Assembly (NCBI GenBank): GCA_937888905.1
Contig: CALATA010000012.1
Coordinates: 62,001 to 126,000, forward strand
Length of the DNA stretch: 64,000 bases
Direction of reading: 5' to 3'
DNA from: Terrimonas sp937888905
GTDB lineage: Bacteria; Bacteroidota; Bacteroidia; Chitinophagales; Chitinophagaceae
The position numbers and the translations under genes were made by a program. The notes beneath the pieces are model-generated. The model had not been told where the DNA came from, did no database searches, and saw only the letters and a program-made list of their open reading frames with translations. Positions within the stretch are counted from its first letter, which is position 1, and every line of letters begins with the position of its first letter. Positions 35,224 to 44,659 of the stretch are shown piece by piece.

Positions 35224-35239
35224 ACTATAAGAGTTTGGC

Positions 35240-36817
35240 TTATTTGTATTGGGGAATGATGGAATTCGCCAGGTCAACCATTTTCTTAATGCCGTCGTCG
35301 GGCAGGTTACCTTTCTTGAACTGCGCCAGTACATCGGGCAGTTTGTTTTCCATTTCCATCAGGAAGTGTTCTTCGAACTCCTTCACTTTGCTTACAGCTA
35401 CGTCACGCATCAGACCGTTGGTACCAAGGTAGATGATGGCAACTTGTTTCTCTACCGGGAATGGAGAGAATTGAGGTTGCTTCAGTACTTCCACGTTACG
35501 GGCACCTTTGTCGATTACGTTTTTGGTAGCAGCATCGAGGTCACCACCGAATTTGGAGAATGCTTCCATCTCGCGGTAGAGAGCCTGGTCCAGTTTCAGT
35601 GTACCGGCTACTTTCTTCATCGACTTAATCTGGGCGTTACCGCCTACACGGCTTACGGAGATACCTACGTTGATCGCCGGGCGGATGCCGGAGAGGAACA
35701 GGTTAGACTCCAGGAAGATCTGTCCGTCGGTGATAGAGATCACGTTGGTAGGAATGTAGGCAGATACGTCACCGGCTTGTGTTTCAATGATCGGCAGAGC
35801 GGTCAGTGAACCACCACCTTTTACGAGGTGTTTGATAGACTCCGGCAGATCGTTCATGTTTTTAACGATCTCGTCGTTGTTAATCACTTTCGCGGCACGC
35901 TCCAGCAAACGGCTGTGCAGGTAGAATACGTCACCGGGATAAGCCTCACGTCCTGGAGGACGACGCAGCAGCAGGGATACCTCACGGTAAGCTACCGCTT
36001 GCTTTGAAAGGTCATCATAGATGATCAGTGCGGGACGGCCGGTGTCACGGAAGAACTCACCGATGGCCGCACCGGCGAATGGAGCGTAGAACTGCAGGGG
36101 AGCAGGATCACTCGCAGAAGCCGCTACGATGGTGGTGTACTCCATCGCGCCATTGTCCTGCAGGGTTTTCATTACACCTGCAACGGTAGAAGCTTTCTGA
36201 CCAATGGCTACGTAGATACAGTATACAGGCTGACCTGCTTTGAAAAATTCTTTCTGATTGATGATGGTGTCAATGGCAATCGCTGTTTTACCAGTCTGAC
36301 GGTCACCAATGATCAGCTCACGCTGTCCGCGGCCAATAGGAATCATCGCGTCAATCGCTTTGAGACCGGTCTGCAACGGCTCTTTTACCGGCTCACGGAA
36401 GATTACACCGGGAGCTTTACGCTCGAGGGGCATCTCATACAGTTCGCCGGAGATAGGGCCTTTACCATCGATAGGGTGACCAAGTGTGTTAACCACACGG
36501 CCAACCATGCCTTCACCTACTTTGATAGAAGCGATCTGACCAGTACGGCGTACATTAGCACCTTCCTTGATTTCTCCGCTCTCACCCATCAATACCACAC
36601 CCACATTGTCTTCTTCAAGGTTCAGGGCAATAGCACGAACACCATTGTCAAATTCTACCAGTTCACCATAACGTACATTGCTGAGACCGTATACGCGGGC
36701 GATACCATCACCCACCTGCAACACGGTGCCTACTTCTTCGAGGTCTGCACTGGCGTTAAAATTGCTCAACTGCTGACGCAGTATGGCACTTATTTCATCT
36801 GGCTTAATGTCTGCCAT
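35240..36817 (-). CDS. atpA: F1F0 ATP synthase subunit alpha
   Basis: 525 residues from ATG 36817 (MADIKPDEISAILRQQL). An upstream in-frame ATG lies in the leader and is rejected. The nucleotide-binding P-loop is GDRQTGKTAIAID. ALIIYDDLSKQAVAYRE and the alpha signature PAINVGISVSRVGG are also present. Alpha carries the non-catalytic nucleotide sites of the F1 head. Unusually, the gene is not directly behind atpH: a T9SS metalloprotease gene and two terminators separate them, and atpA has its own promoter. atpG does not follow; a terminator and unrelated regulatory genes do. Confidence 0.97.
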   Translation of the reverse strand: MADIKPDEISAILRQQLSNFNASADLEEVGTVLQVGDGIARVYGLSNVRYGELVEFDNGVRAIALNLEEDNVGVVLMGESGEIKEGANVRRTGQIASIKVGEGMVGRVVNTLGHPIDGKGPISGELYEMPLERKAPGVIFREPVKEPLQTGLKAIDAMIPIGRGQRELIIGDRQTGKTAIAIDTIINQKEFFKAGQPVYCIYVAIGQKASTVAGVMKTLQDNGAMEYTTIVAASASDPAPLQFYAPFAGAAIGEFFRDTGRPALIIYDDLSKQAVAYREVSLLLRRPPGREAYPGDVFYLHSRLLERAAKVINNDEIVKNMNDLPESIKHLVKGGGSLTALPIIETQAGDVSAYIPTNVISITDGQIFLESNLFLSGIRPAINVGISVSRVGGNAQIKSMKKVAGTLKLDQALYREMEAFSKFGGDLDAATKNVIDKGARNVEVLKQPQFSPFPVEKQVAIIYLGTNGLMRDVAVSKVKEFEEHFLMEMENKLPDVLAQFKKGNLPDDGIKKMVDLANSIIPQYK

Positions 36818-36874
36818 ATCTCTATAGGTTTTTTGCTTTTTGAACGGGAGAGAAACTCTCCTGATTTTCGGCTG

Positions 36875-36906
36875 CAAAAGTAGGGTAACGGCGACGGAGA
36901 AACAAA
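36875..36906 (-). promoter_or_regulatory. Promoter for atpA
   Basis: On the minus strand, TTTG (36906-36903), a 20-nt spacer and TACTTTTG (36882-36875) match the Bacteroidota -33/-7 consensus exactly. The -33 element sits in the T-run of the upstream gene's terminator. Predicted leader about 50 nt. Confidence 0.7.
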
Positions 36907-36937
36907 AAAAGACCCCGAAATATCGGGGTCTTTTGCG
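36904..36937 (-). terminator. Intrinsic terminator after the M43 metalloprotease gene
   Basis: The stem AAAGACCCCGA / TCGGGGTCTTT is followed by TTTTTTTG on the minus strand. Confidence 0.88.
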
Positions 36938-36961
36938 ATTCAGTCTCAAATCTTATCCTAT

Positions 36962-39900
36962 TCAGCGGATCAGCAGCTTCTCGCGATGCTCTTCCTCGCC
37001 GGTACGTATTTCAATATGGTAGAGTCCAGAAGCCAATCCGCTGATATCCAGCTCTGTACGATTTCCGGAGGTGGCGAGGCCATTCCATTGACGTACTACC
37101 TGTCCCAGGCTGCTCACCAAACGCACATCGGCCTTGGCACTGCTGCCGCTTACGGTCAGGTATACCTTGCCGCTGGCGGGGTTGGGACGCAGGCTCACCA
37201 GCAGGTTGGTTTGCTCGATACGGGCTGTGCGGATCTCCGACAGTTTCTCCCGGTTGTCCAGATCGGTCTGGCGCAAACGGTAGTAGTAAAGTACTCCGGC
37301 CTGAACCTCTGTGTCAGTATATTGATAATCGGATCTGGCGGCAGTAGTACCATTCCCATCTACCCAGCCAATGCGTTCGAAGTTGTTGCCATCTGCACTG
37401 CGCTCTATCGCAAAACCACGGTTGTTGGTTTCCTGCGAAGTTGCCCATGTCAATTGAATGTCCGAACGGCGTGCACGCGCTTCAAAGCTGATCAGGTTAA
37501 CAGGCAGTACCGTGTTGGCAGATACCAGTATGAATTGTGAAAATCCACCGGTAAAGCTGGCTGTGTAAGACGCATACCCACGGGTAGACCGCAGATCGTT
37601 GAACGTTGGAGTAACAAGCTGTGCATCGACTCCCTGAATAGCCGTGCCAAGGTTAACACCATCTTTCACTTTCATGATCTTCAGGTTGGGAGCATTGGTG
37701 CCCCAATCAGCCAGTTCCGCTGTGGTAAAATACAGCGTAACCTGGTAAGTAGCCGTTGTATTGGCAGACGCAGGTGCCAGGCGGATCACCTTGCTGCTAC
37801 GCTGGTAAGAACCTATGGAAGTAGCCAGCGTCACCAGGGCGGTGCCTGATTGCGTTACCGATGCGGTAACGTTATTGATATTGCTGTTGAGATTATTCAG
37901 GGACGCGATCACTCTGCCCGCTGTGCTGCGGAACAGGTTGGTGGTGGATGAGCGTACATCGAAGGCGTAACTGTTGCCAACAGCCGTTTCAATGGTAGTG
38001 CCGGATGCCGTCAATAACACATCATCGATATTCAGGGCCGGGTCGTTGCCGTCAGCGTCGTCATTGTTCCACAAAAAGCCCAGGTGGAAAGAAGCGTTGG
38101 CAAATGTGGCGTCGGCCAGCGCCAGGTTTGCCGTACCCGTTACTGCTGAGGTAGTACCTGCATAAATCGGAGAGCCCGCAATTCTCGTATAGGTAGTAGG
38201 TGTAGCTGCAGGCAGATAAGTGGCCAGTCCATAATCGTAGGCAGTAGTGCTGATTACTTCACCCCGCACCCTGTATTTGAATGACAATTGCAAACCGCTG
38301 TATCCGGATGCATTGATCAAAGGTGTTCTCAGCAAGGATATGCCTGCTATAGTTTTTGTATAGCTGTTGGCATAAGGGGCTGTTGTGCTGTTGGTGATAA
38401 AAGCACAGTTACCCGTACCACCCGCAGAACCGGTGTTGGATACTATCCAGTTGTTAGGCATGCCGCCGGAAGCAAGTATATTCCAGCCTGTTAATGAACC
38501 TTCGAAATCCTGGCTCAGTAAGGTGATTGGATTCTGGCTTGGTGTTACATTATCGTCATCCGTGATCGTAATTGTCTGCGTCTGGGACGAAGTACCAGCC
38601 TGCACACCCGCGCCTGTTATACCAAAGCTGAGTGTAAGCGTACGACTGCCATCGATCTCGGCATTGTCGAAGAGACGGACCGTCACCAGTTTTCTTACAT
38701 CGCCCGCGGCAAACGTCACGGATGGTGTCAGTAACTGGTAGTGATAACCGCTTACGGCTGTTCCGCCGGTGCTGATGGTAACAGTAGCAGCACCTGTCGC
38801 TTTGTTTTCCACGAGAATCGCGAAAGTAGTATCGCGGTAGCGTGGATAGCTACCGGCAATGCCTGTTTCGGCAACGGTAACAGCCGTCAGACAGGGATTA
38901 AATTGTATTCTGTTGGAAACAGGAGCATCGATTGCAGGAACAGTGGAGGTGGTAAGGCTTCCGCGGCGCGGGCTGTTGAGCAGCACCGTTTGCATTCTTG
39001 TTTTCTGATCCGCGGTAAATGTATTGAGGATTACGTCATCGGTATAGTCCATGAAGTTTTCAAACATTTCATCGGCTGTACCGCAACTGTTGGGCTTGGG
39101 ATGCGTGGGTACGCCGGCGTTCTGTCCCTGGTGTGTGGGAGTATCGCCACAGTAATCTGTTCCGCAATTGGAATCGCCCCAGATATGACGGAGTCCGAAA
39201 AAGTGACCCAGTTCGTGCGTAAGCGTGCGACCTTTGCCGAACTGTGCCGCACATCCGCCAGTTGGAACAAATTCACTACCGACAGAGGATGGAATAACAG
39301 CCACACCTGCCGTAGAGGCTGTTTCGGTGTCATTCAGGCCAGATAGGCCCGACATAGCTGGAAAAGTTGCTATTCCCAGGATACTGGACTCCATATTCAG
39401 CACCCAGATATTCAGGTAGCGGTTTGCGTCCCAGATAGTGGCCGGTTTGATCGTATTCGTCAACGCGTTGTTGGCGGGGTTGGCATAACCAACCGTATAA
39501 GGGCCTGCACCGAAACCCGCCGACGATCCATTAATACGATCGATACCCGGTTCTACAAGGATGTTGCCCGAAGGGTCGGTTGTTGCCAGGGCAAAGCGGA
39601 TTTCCATATCCGCCGCCACGGCGTAAGGGCTGTTGTTCTGATTACCGAAATCCTTATTCAACTGTATGAGTTGTTGCTGAATTGCTGCTGCACTGATGTT
39701 GGCCCCGGTACCTACTGTCTGGCCGGTATGAATGATGTGGAATACCACGGGTATCGTTACAATCGCCTGCACGCGCGCGCTTTCAAGGCTGCGTTCGCGG
39801 ATCTTTTGTTGCAGCCAGTTTTCAAATTGTTGATCACTAACCGCCATCGGATTGGCCCGGCGCATATTCTCCAGCACCTCGACGGTAGCACATTTTTTTA

Positions 39901-40000
39901 CTTCAGTTTGTTGATTGGTAAAAGGTATAGGCTGAAAGCTCTGCGCACTAACGGCACAGCTTAGCATAACACCCGTAAGAATGGTGTAAAGCTTTTTCAT
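36962..40000 (-). CDS. Secreted M43 (cytophagalysin-type) metalloprotease with Calx-beta and T9SS sorting domain
   Basis: 1012 residues from ATG 40000 (MKKLYTILTGVMLSCAVSAQ, signal peptide). An upstream in-frame Met is rejected because it buries the signal. Residues ~80-345 are an M43 domain: zinc motif HELGHFFGLRH with His262, Glu263, His266 and His272, and Met-turn FMDY (Met317). A Calx-beta-like repeat follows (about 365-480, ending TQTITITDDDN). A MAM/jelly-roll region and an FN3-like segment come next. The C-terminal sorting domain (SLRPNPASGKVYLTVSG ... KLLIR) directs type IX export. It is flanked by terminators on both sides and lies between atpH and atpA, an unexpected position. Confidence 0.93.
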   Translation of the reverse strand: MKKLYTILTGVMLSCAVSAQSFQPIPFTNQQTEVKKCATVEVLENMRRANPMAVSDQQFENWLQQKIRERSLESARVQAIVTIPVVFHIIHTGQTVGTGANISAAAIQQQLIQLNKDFGNQNNSPYAVAADMEIRFALATTDPSGNILVEPGIDRINGSSAGFGAGPYTVGYANPANNALTNTIKPATIWDANRYLNIWVLNMESSILGIATFPAMSGLSGLNDTETASTAGVAVIPSSVGSEFVPTGGCAAQFGKGRTLTHELGHFFGLRHIWGDSNCGTDYCGDTPTHQGQNAGVPTHPKPNSCGTADEMFENFMDYTDDVILNTFTADQKTRMQTVLLNSPRRGSLTTSTVPAIDAPVSNRIQFNPCLTAVTVAETGIAGSYPRYRDTTFAILVENKATGAATVTISTGGTAVSGYHYQLLTPSVTFAAGDVRKLVTVRLFDNAEIDGSRTLTLSFGITGAGVQAGTSSQTQTITITDDDNVTPSQNPITLLSQDFEGSLTGWNILASGGMPNNWIVSNTGSAGGTGNCAFITNSTTAPYANSYTKTIAGISLLRTPLINASGYSGLQLSFKYRVRGEVISTTAYDYGLATYLPAATPTTYTRIAGSPIYAGTTSAVTGTANLALADATFANASFHLGFLWNNDDADGNDPALNIDDVLLTASGTTIETAVGNSYAFDVRSSTTNLFRSTAGRVIASLNNLNSNINNVTASVTQSGTALVTLATSIGSYQRSSKVIRLAPASANTTATYQVTLYFTTAELADWGTNAPNLKIMKVKDGVNLGTAIQGVDAQLVTPTFNDLRSTRGYASYTASFTGGFSQFILVSANTVLPVNLISFEARARRSDIQLTWATSQETNNRGFAIERSADGNNFERIGWVDGNGTTAARSDYQYTDTEVQAGVLYYYRLRQTDLDNREKLSEIRTARIEQTNLLVSLRPNPASGKVYLTVSGSSAKADVRLVSSLGQVVRQWNGLATSGNRTELDISGLASGLYHIEIRTGEEEHREKLLIR

Positions 40001-40065
40001 AAGCAGAGTAGAGTTGAGTTTAGCTGTACAATTTACGGTAAAAACCATAACCAGTGTTTCCTCTG

Positions 40066-40099
40066 CAAAAAAAATCCCCGTCCGGAGGGACAGGGATTC
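40066..40099 (-). terminator. Intrinsic terminator after atpH
   Basis: The stem AATCCCcGTCC / GGACaGGGATT, with one mismatch, runs into eight T on the minus strand, 20 bp after the atpH stop. Confidence 0.85.
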
Positions 40100-40118
40100 T
40101 AATCGCGAGAAAAAAAGA

Positions 40119-40682
40119 TCAGCGTATTTTATAAATAAAATCGTTGTTATCGAATTGCTTGGCAATTGCCTTCAGGTCATACGCAATGCTGGCATCCACC
40201 AGTTTATCACCTGCCTGCAATACAAATCCGCCGATGAGGCTTGGGTCAACCACGGTTTCCAGTTCGATGGAAGGAAAATCGCCGGCTTCTTTTACCTTAG
40301 CAACGATCGCTTCTTTTACAGAATCGCTCACAGGAATTGCCGTCTTCAGCGTTACGGTCTGGATATGTTTGTGGTCCTTGTACAGCTTGATACCGGCGTT
40401 CACAATCTCGGGAAGATTTGATTCGCGCCCTTTGGCAATCAGCAGGTTGTTGAATGCGGCTGTCAGCGCAGATATGTTGCCGGTTGTAACGGCTTCCATG
40501 ATCTTCTTCTTGGTGTCGGATTTCACGATCGGGCTGCGCAGCAGGGTTACCAGCTCGCGGCTGCCTTTAATGGCGGCCTGCAACCACTGCAGGTCGGTAT
40601 ATACCTCTTCCAGTTGTCCTCTCTCAATCGCGAGATCGATCAGTGATTTGGCGTACCGGGATGCTAAACGCGGGTTTGGCAT
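40119..40682 (-). CDS. atpH: F1F0 ATP synthase subunit delta
   Basis: 187 residues. The OSCP/delta fold is recognisable: N-terminal helical domain (ASRYAKSLIDLAIERGQLEEVYTDLQWL), then the C-terminal conserved block ELETVVDPSLIGGFVLQAGDKLVDASI. Delta connects the F1 head to the peripheral b stalk. It is the last gene of the atpB-E-F-H transcript, followed by a terminator. The gap to atpF carries an octamer array with an embedded hairpin. Confidence 0.94.
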   Translation of the reverse strand: MPNPRLASRYAKSLIDLAIERGQLEEVYTDLQWLQAAIKGSRELVTLLRSPIVKSDTKKKIMEAVTTGNISALTAAFNNLLIAKGRESNLPEIVNAGIKLYKDHKHIQTVTLKTAIPVSDSVKEAIVAKVKEAGDFPSIELETVVDPSLIGGFVLQAGDKLVDASIAYDLKAIAKQFDNNDFIYKIR

Positions 40683-40687
40683 TTATC

Positions 40688-40752
40688 TGATTTTGATAAT
40701 TTGATCCCGAAGGTCCGGGATTGAAAATTTGAAGATTTGAGAGTAGCGTCTC
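40688..40752. repeat. Octamer array with embedded hairpin between atpH and atpF
   Basis: 8-bp-period AATTTGAA/GATTTGAG-type units (about 40694-40742) surround the hairpin ATCCCGaaggtcCGGGAT (about 40703-40720). It sits inside an essential operon. Confidence 0.65.
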
Positions 40753-40757
40753 TCAAA

Positions 40758-41252
40758 TCAGTTCATTCTTACTTCATCGACCAGGCTCTTGATATGCGCT
40801 TCCTGGGCTTCTTTTGAAGCCAGCTCCTGGCGCAGCACTTTCTCGCTTACTTCGATCACCAGTTTACCTACCTGGTTTTTCACGTCGGTCAGAGCAGCCA
40901 TTTTCTGTGAATTGATGGCAACCTGCGCTTCTGCGATGATCTTGTTTGCTTCCACTTTCGCCTGCTCTTTCGCTTCGTTGATGATTTTGTCTTTGGTATC
41001 GCGTGCTTCTTTCAGCAACTGACCTCTTTCTTCACGTGCACGGGCCAGCAGGGCTTCGTTCTCACTCTGCATTTGCGCCATTTCCTGCTTTACTCTTTCC
41101 GCCGTGGCGATTGAGTTGGCGATATTGGACTCGCGTTCATTCAGCGATTTGATGATGGGCTTCCAGGCGAATTTCTTCAACAGCAGCAACACGATCACAA
41201 AGGCCACGAGGGTCCAGACAAAGAAACCAAGATGAGGAGTTAGTAAACTCAT
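40758..41252 (-). CDS. atpF: F1F0 ATP synthase subunit b
   Basis: 164 residues. One N-terminal TM helix (about residues 7-26, LGFFVWTLVAFVIVLLLLKKFAW) leads to a long Lys/Glu/Ala-rich coiled coil that dimerises into the peripheral stalk. It ends in the delta-binding region (LRQELASKEAQEAHIKSLVDEV). Normal length. It is in the order atpB-E-F-H. The 89-bp gap to atpE includes a short AAAGTCA-type tract. Confidence 0.95.
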   Translation of the reverse strand: MSLLTPHLGFFVWTLVAFVIVLLLLKKFAWKPIIKSLNERESNIANSIATAERVKQEMAQMQSENEALLARAREERGQLLKEARDTKDKIINEAKEQAKVEANKIIAEAQVAINSQKMAALTDVKNQVGKLVIEVSEKVLRQELASKEAQEAHIKSLVDEVRMN

Positions 41253-41341
41253 TGTATTAAATTAAAAAGTCAAAAAACCAAAAGTAGAACTGTACCCTCC
41301 GCCCTGTGCTTCAGGTACAGCACTTAGTTGGGTAGCTATCC

Positions 41342-41590
41342 TTAAGCTTTCAGTACCGCCAGCAGACCAGCGATTACAGCGAACAGCGCCACACCTTCTA
41401 CGAAGGCAGCGGTAAGGATCATAGCACCACGGATGTCGTTAGCAGCTTCGGGCTGACGGGCGATGGCTTCGGTTGCACCTTTACCAATCTGACCGATACC
41501 GATACCAGCTCCGATCGCAGCCAGACCAGCGCCGATTGCACCACCAAAGTGGCTAACGCTTACATCCAGCAGAACATTCAATAAATCCAT
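41342..41590 (-). CDS. atpE: F1F0 ATP synthase subunit c
   Basis: 82 residues forming a two-helix hairpin, the monomer of the rotor ring. The polar loop is ARQPEAAND. The ion-binding carboxylate is Glu65 in TM2 (AAFVEGVALFAV), and TM1 contains Gln34 in GIGIGQIG. The residue after Glu65 is Gly, not the Ser/Thr of Na+-binding rings such as Ilyobacter, so proton coupling is the better inference. Confidence 0.96.
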   Translation of the reverse strand: MDLLNVLLDVSVSHFGGAIGAGLAAIGAGIGIGQIGKGATEAIARQPEAANDIRGAMILTAAFVEGVALFAVIAGLLAVLKA

Positions 41591-41628
41591 GACTGTGGTT
41601 TTATATAATTAAAAATAGAGACTCGTTA

Positions 41629-42717
41629 TTAATGCTGTACGTCTTCTTCGTAGTGATGATCACCAATGGCCTGGCTGATAAACACCGCTGTCAGGTTGGT
41701 GAAGATAAAGGCCTGGATAAACGCTACCAGCACTTCGATAATGTAAATGAACACTGCAAAGGCAATGGAAACCGGCGTAAATGCCACACCAGCCACTTTG
41801 GTCATTTCAGCAAAGATGAAGATCAGGCTCACAAAACTCAGGATGATGATGTGACCCGCCGTCATGTTCGCAAAAAGACGGACAATCAGGGCGAAAGGCT
41901 TGGTGAACACACCCAGCAATTCCACCGGCAGCATCAGGATCTTCACGGGAACCGGTACACCAGGGAACCAGAAAATGTGACCCCAGAAATGTGAGTTGGA
42001 ACTCGCCAGGATCACCACCAGTGAAATAATACCCAATACCGCTGTAAAGGCAATATTACCTGTTACGTTGGCAGCGCCAGGCAACAGACCAAATATGTTA
42101 TTGATAAGAATGAAGAAGAACAAAGTGAGCAGGTAAGGCAGGAACTTCTGGTATTTAGGACCCAGGTTCGGCTTGGCCACATCGTCGCGCACAAACATGA
42201 TCACCGGCTCGATAGCATTCTGCAAACCGCGGGGAGCAGAAGTTACGCCCTGACCGGATTTGTACTTTTTAGCCATGGATGACATGATCCAGACCAGCAC
42301 CGCCAGCGCCAGGAACATCTGCACTACGTTCTTGGTGAGTGAAAAATCATATACGGAAACGCTTGCATCCGCTTCGCCCGCATCGTTAACAGGAATGATA
42401 TCATGACCTACGAGCTTGTATCCGTTATGAATGGCTTCGCCATGATGAAACTTTGAAGACATGAAAATGTCCAGACCGCGCTCAGGTGAATAAAGAATCA
42501 CCGGCAGCGGCAACGTAGCATGAAACGCATCATGCCCTTCTCCTACTGTAAAAAAGTGAAATTCATGCGCATCGGCAATGTGGTCCAGCATGGCTGCACC
42601 CGGATCAAATTTTTCACCGTGTCCCTCACCGCCGCCGGCCTTCACCGAAAGCGAAATTGTAAGGAAAAACAGGCTGAAAACCGCTGTAGAAAAGGATTTG
42701 AGGCGTTTTTTCATCAT
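41629..42717 (-). CDS. atpB: F1F0 ATP synthase subunit a
   Basis: About 362 residues from ATG 42717 (MMKKRLKSFSTAVFSLFFLT); the next Met at 42714 is equally possible, and a more distal start at 42756 lies across the promoter. An N-terminal signal-like helix is followed by a His-rich periplasmic segment of ~110 residues typical of Bacteroidota (HEFHFFTVGEGHDAFHATLP). Five to six TM helices follow. The essential Arg is in ALIVRLFANMTAGH. C-terminal block: FIQAFIFTNLTAVFISQAIGDHH. It is the first gene of the atpB-E-F-H unit; no atpI/atpZ-type gene precedes it. Confidence 0.95.
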   Translation of the reverse strand: MMKKRLKSFSTAVFSLFFLTISLSVKAGGGEGHGEKFDPGAAMLDHIADAHEFHFFTVGEGHDAFHATLPLPVILYSPERGLDIFMSSKFHHGEAIHNGYKLVGHDIIPVNDAGEADASVSVYDFSLTKNVVQMFLALAVLVWIMSSMAKKYKSGQGVTSAPRGLQNAIEPVIMFVRDDVAKPNLGPKYQKFLPYLLTLFFFILINNIFGLLPGAANVTGNIAFTAVLGIISLVVILASSNSHFWGHIFWFPGVPVPVKILMLPVELLGVFTKPFALIVRLFANMTAGHIIILSFVSLIFIFAEMTKVAGVAFTPVSIAFAVFIYIIEVLVAFIQAFIFTNLTAVFISQAIGDHHYEEDVQH

Positions 42718-42736
42718 ACCACCCTGAAATTTGCGG

Positions 42737-42744
42737 CAAAGATA
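42737..42744 (-). promoter_or_regulatory. Candidate -7 element for the atpBEFH operon
   Basis: CAAAGATA reads TATCTTTG on the coding strand, an exact TAnnTTTG match, 19 bp upstream of the atpB start. No TTG at the ideal -33 distance was found. Confidence 0.45.
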
Positions 42745-42833
42745 AGGCGGCAGCACTAAAAAAGGGAATCGGCCGGATGGAATTTGCCATTTTTTTGTGG
42801 CGTGGCCGGATTAACCACTCCGTTGGCTGGTTA

Positions 42834-44621
42834 TCAACCGTTTGTTTCCGGCTCGGCCGTTTCACTGGCAAATTGCATGGCATGCAGGCCCGCATAGAAA
42901 CCACCCTTCGCCAGCAACTCGGCATGACTGCCGGTTTCTTTCACCTCGCCGCGGTCCAGCACGATGATCCGGTCGGCCTTGCGGATAGTCGACAAACGGT
43001 GCGCAATCACAATCGCCGTCCGGCCCTTCACCAGCGTATCGATCGCATGCTGGATGAGGTGCTCGCTTTCCGTGTCTACCGACGAAGTGGCTTCATCCAT
43101 GATCAGCACCGAAGGCTGGTACAACATCGCCCGGATGAACGACAATAACTGACGCTGGCCAAGCGACAACGTGGCGCCACGTTCCATTACATTGTAATCG
43201 TATCCGCCCGGCAAACGCATGATGAAGTCATGCATATCAATGAGCTTTGCCGCTTCAATCACTTTTTCTTTGGAGATTTCAGGGTTGCGCAACGTAATAT
43301 TATCCATCACCGACCCGGAAAAGAGGAATACATCCTGCAGCACCACCCCGATATTTTTCCGGAGATAGTCCGTACTGTAATCATTGATGTCCCGTCCATC
43401 GATCCGGATCACGCCTTCTTTTACCTGATAAAGCCGGTTGAGCAGGCTGATGATCGTGGTTTTGCCGCTGCCGGTATGACCCACAATGGCCACCGTTTCG
43501 CCCGCCTTCACTTCAAACGATACATTTTTCAATACATAGTTTTCGTCGGTATAGGCGAATGTTACGTTTTCAAAATTGATCTGACCATTCAGTGGTTTTC
43601 CGCCGCCGTCATAAGCATCGGGTTTGTCTTTCGTCACATCATCATTATCCAGCACTTTGAACACGCGTTCGCTCGCAATGATACCCATCTGCAATACGTT
43701 GAATTTATCAGCGATCATCCGCAGCGGGCGAAACAACAGGTTCAGGCAAAGAATGAATGACATGATCACCCCCTGCTGCCCTTTTCCCAAATTCAATGCC
43801 TCCCCTGCAGACCACCATACGATAAGACTTATCGAAAGTGCCAGGATAATTTCGATCAGGGGAAAAAATACGGAATAGGCAAAAATGGCCTTAATGTTCG
43901 CATTGCGGTGCTCACGGTTGATACTGTCGAACTTGCGGAATTCTTTGTCCTGGATGGCAAAGGACTGCACTACCTGCATGCCCGTCAGGTGTTCCTGCAC
44001 AAAAGCATTCAAGGAGGCCACGGCATTGCGCACGCTGAGAAATGATTTGTTGATGCTACGCCTGAAATAGTAGGTAGCGATAAGAATGATCGGAAACGGG
44101 ATCAGGGCCACGAATGTCAATTGCCAGTCCACTGCAAACATATACGCAAGCACGCAGATGATAGACAAAAGGTCCGCGATGATGGGCACCAGCCCGTCGG
44201 CGAAAATATCATTGATGGATTCGATGTCGTTGATCGTACGCGTTGTAAGCGTACCGATCGGTGTTTTATCAAATTGACGGAGATTGAGCCGCAGAATATG
44301 TTTGTAAACGGCAACCCGCAGATCACGGACCACGGCTTGTCCCAGCCACGAAGTCATAAAGGAGAAGAAAAAACGCATGGCCGTTTCCACCAGCAACAAC
44401 CCGATCTGGATAATGGTCATGATCACCAGCCACTTCACCATCGAATGCGCGATGTATTGATCCACCGTATACTGGATCAGGAAGGGGCGCACGGGTGTGA
44501 TGACCGCAAGCAGAATAGCCAGCACGATAGAAAAGTAAAACCTTCCTTTATAGGGTGCGGCATAGCTGAATACCCTCCGCAAATGCGTCAGGTCGAGAAA
44601 TTTCTTATTCGTGGCAGACAA
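42834..44621 (-). CDS. ABC transporter, fused permease and ATPase (MsbA/MdlB-like exporter)
   Basis: 595 residues. The N-terminal ABC exporter TM domain has six helices (about residues 20-310), with the QFDKTPIGTLTTRTINDIE coupling-helix block. The nucleotide-binding domain has Walker A GHTGSGKTT, signature LSLGQRQ, Walker B VLIMDEATSSVD and an H-loop in IVIAHRLST. This is the homodimeric or heterodimeric type IV exporter layout. The substrate (lipid or drug) is not determinable. It is upstream of atpB on the same strand with a 116-bp gap that has its own -7 element, so it is probably transcribed separately. Confidence 0.92.
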   Translation of the reverse strand: MSATNKKFLDLTHLRRVFSYAAPYKGRFYFSIVLAILLAVITPVRPFLIQYTVDQYIAHSMVKWLVIMTIIQIGLLLVETAMRFFFSFMTSWLGQAVVRDLRVAVYKHILRLNLRQFDKTPIGTLTTRTINDIESINDIFADGLVPIIADLLSIICVLAYMFAVDWQLTFVALIPFPIILIATYYFRRSINKSFLSVRNAVASLNAFVQEHLTGMQVVQSFAIQDKEFRKFDSINREHRNANIKAIFAYSVFFPLIEIILALSISLIVWWSAGEALNLGKGQQGVIMSFILCLNLLFRPLRMIADKFNVLQMGIIASERVFKVLDNDDVTKDKPDAYDGGGKPLNGQINFENVTFAYTDENYVLKNVSFEVKAGETVAIVGHTGSGKTTIISLLNRLYQVKEGVIRIDGRDINDYSTDYLRKNIGVVLQDVFLFSGSVMDNITLRNPEISKEKVIEAAKLIDMHDFIMRLPGGYDYNVMERGATLSLGQRQLLSFIRAMLYQPSVLIMDEATSSVDTESEHLIQHAIDTLVKGRTAIVIAHRLSTIRKADRIIVLDRGEVKETGSHAELLAKGGFYAGLHAMQFASETAEPETNG

Positions 44622-44659
44622 GTTGTGTGATTAAAACGGGGCAAAGGTAAGCCGGGCCA

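Noticed and set aside
41342..41590. Na+-dependent ATP synthase c ring
   Set aside because: Gln34 and Glu65 are present, but the residue after Glu65 is Gly rather than the Ser/Thr needed for Na+ coordination.
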